DNA of 5,049 nucleotides from Paucimonas sp. (lineage in GTDB: Bacteria; Pseudomonadota; Gammaproteobacteria; Burkholderiales; Burkholderiaceae_D). Made by a program: the position numbers and the translations under genes. Below are positions 4,993 to 5,049 of this stretch, piece after piece. Under the pieces are notes generated by a model. That model searched no databases, was not told the DNA's origin, and saw nothing but the letters and a program-made list of their open reading frames with translations. Location: assembly GCA_029266815.1 (NCBI GenBank), contig JAQSWC010000175.1, positions 1-5,049 of the forward strand, given 5' to 3'. Each line of letters opens with the position of its first letter. The first letter of the stretch is position 1.

Positions 4993-5049
4993 TTGAAACG
5001 GACCATTCTTCATGGCCTGATCGCAGGCCTATCACTGACCATGCTCGCC
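4993..5049 (+). CDS. Exported protein of unknown identity, N-terminus only (signal peptide), cut by right edge
   Basis: Only 19 codons are in the window. Reading the TTG as initiator methionine gives MKRTILHGLIAGLSLTMLA, with a basic Lys-Arg n-region and a hydrophobic h-region ending in small residues. This is a typical Sec signal peptide or membrane anchor; the cleavage or lipobox site is beyond the edge. The strong AGGAG at proper spacing and the in-frame stop just upstream support this start. An ATG at 4941 opens another frame that also runs off the edge, but it has no Shine-Dalgarno and gives a polar, unfamiliar peptide. The upstream FNR-type operator suggests low-oxygen or nitric-oxide-linked expression, so a periplasmic redox protein such as a cytochrome or a denitrification protein is conceivable, but nothing in the visible residues shows it. 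Confidence 0.7.
   Translation, partial: MKRTILHGLIAGLSLTMLA

Noticed and set aside
4814..4996. A 60-codon open frame in the right intergenic region, ending TGA so that it overlaps the TTG start at 4993 (TTGA).
   Set aside because: It has no Shine-Dalgarno and begins in T-rich leader sequence. Its product has a slightly hydrophobic N-terminus but no recognisable motif. The TTGA overlap suggests coupling but is probably chance.
4941..5049. An ATG-started frame running off the right edge in a different frame from the TTG start.
   Set aside because: There is no ribosome binding site before the ATG and the peptide is polar and unfamiliar, whereas the TTG frame has a strong AGGAG and a signal peptide.

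Overview
The window looks like chromosomal DNA of a Gram-negative proteobacterium, most likely a betaproteobacterium of the Burkholderiales (an Oxalobacteraceae-like genome is my best guess). This is inferred from GC-rich codon usage, a MoxR / DUF58 / TgpA-type transglutaminase cluster, a class II-type histone deacetylase homologue and a YlqF/RbgA GTPase. No transposase, integrase, CRISPR, tRNA or rRNA is visible, and almost everything left of position 4627 is tightly packed ordinary coding sequence.

Left half, minus strand (1-2593): a three-gene unit read right to left. It holds a MoxR-family AAA+ ATPase (1673-2593), a membrane-anchored DUF58 protein (661-1659) and the N-terminal membrane part of a DUF3488/transglutaminase protein (TgpA type), which runs off the left edge (1-664). 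The gaps are 13 bp and a 4-bp ATGA overlap, so this is almost certainly one operon. The ATPase probably acts as a chaperone-like partner for the DUF58 protein, and the transglutaminase-like protein acts at the membrane/periplasm.

Middle (2594-3738): a 118-bp divergent intergenic region with small dyads separates the operon from a plus-strand histone deacetylase-family amidohydrolase (2712-3647) that retains all catalytic residues. A 91-bp gap with inverted repeats and a candidate -10 box follows, then the circularly permuted GTPase YlqF/RbgA (3739-4626), predicted to act in large ribosomal subunit assembly.

Right end (4627-5049): a 366-bp AT-richer region with no convincing gene. It carries a perfect FNR/ANR-type operator (TTGAT-N4-ATCAA, 4717-4730), a neighbouring palindrome of identical geometry (4700-4713) and a leader hairpin. 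It ends in a strong Shine-Dalgarno sequence followed by a TTG-initiated reading frame with a signal peptide (4993 to the right edge). The likely reading is an exported protein whose expression responds to oxygen or nitric oxide through an FNR/CRP-family regulator; what the protein is cannot be told from 19 residues.

I found no clearly new biological system here. The most interesting part is the right-hand regulatory region.
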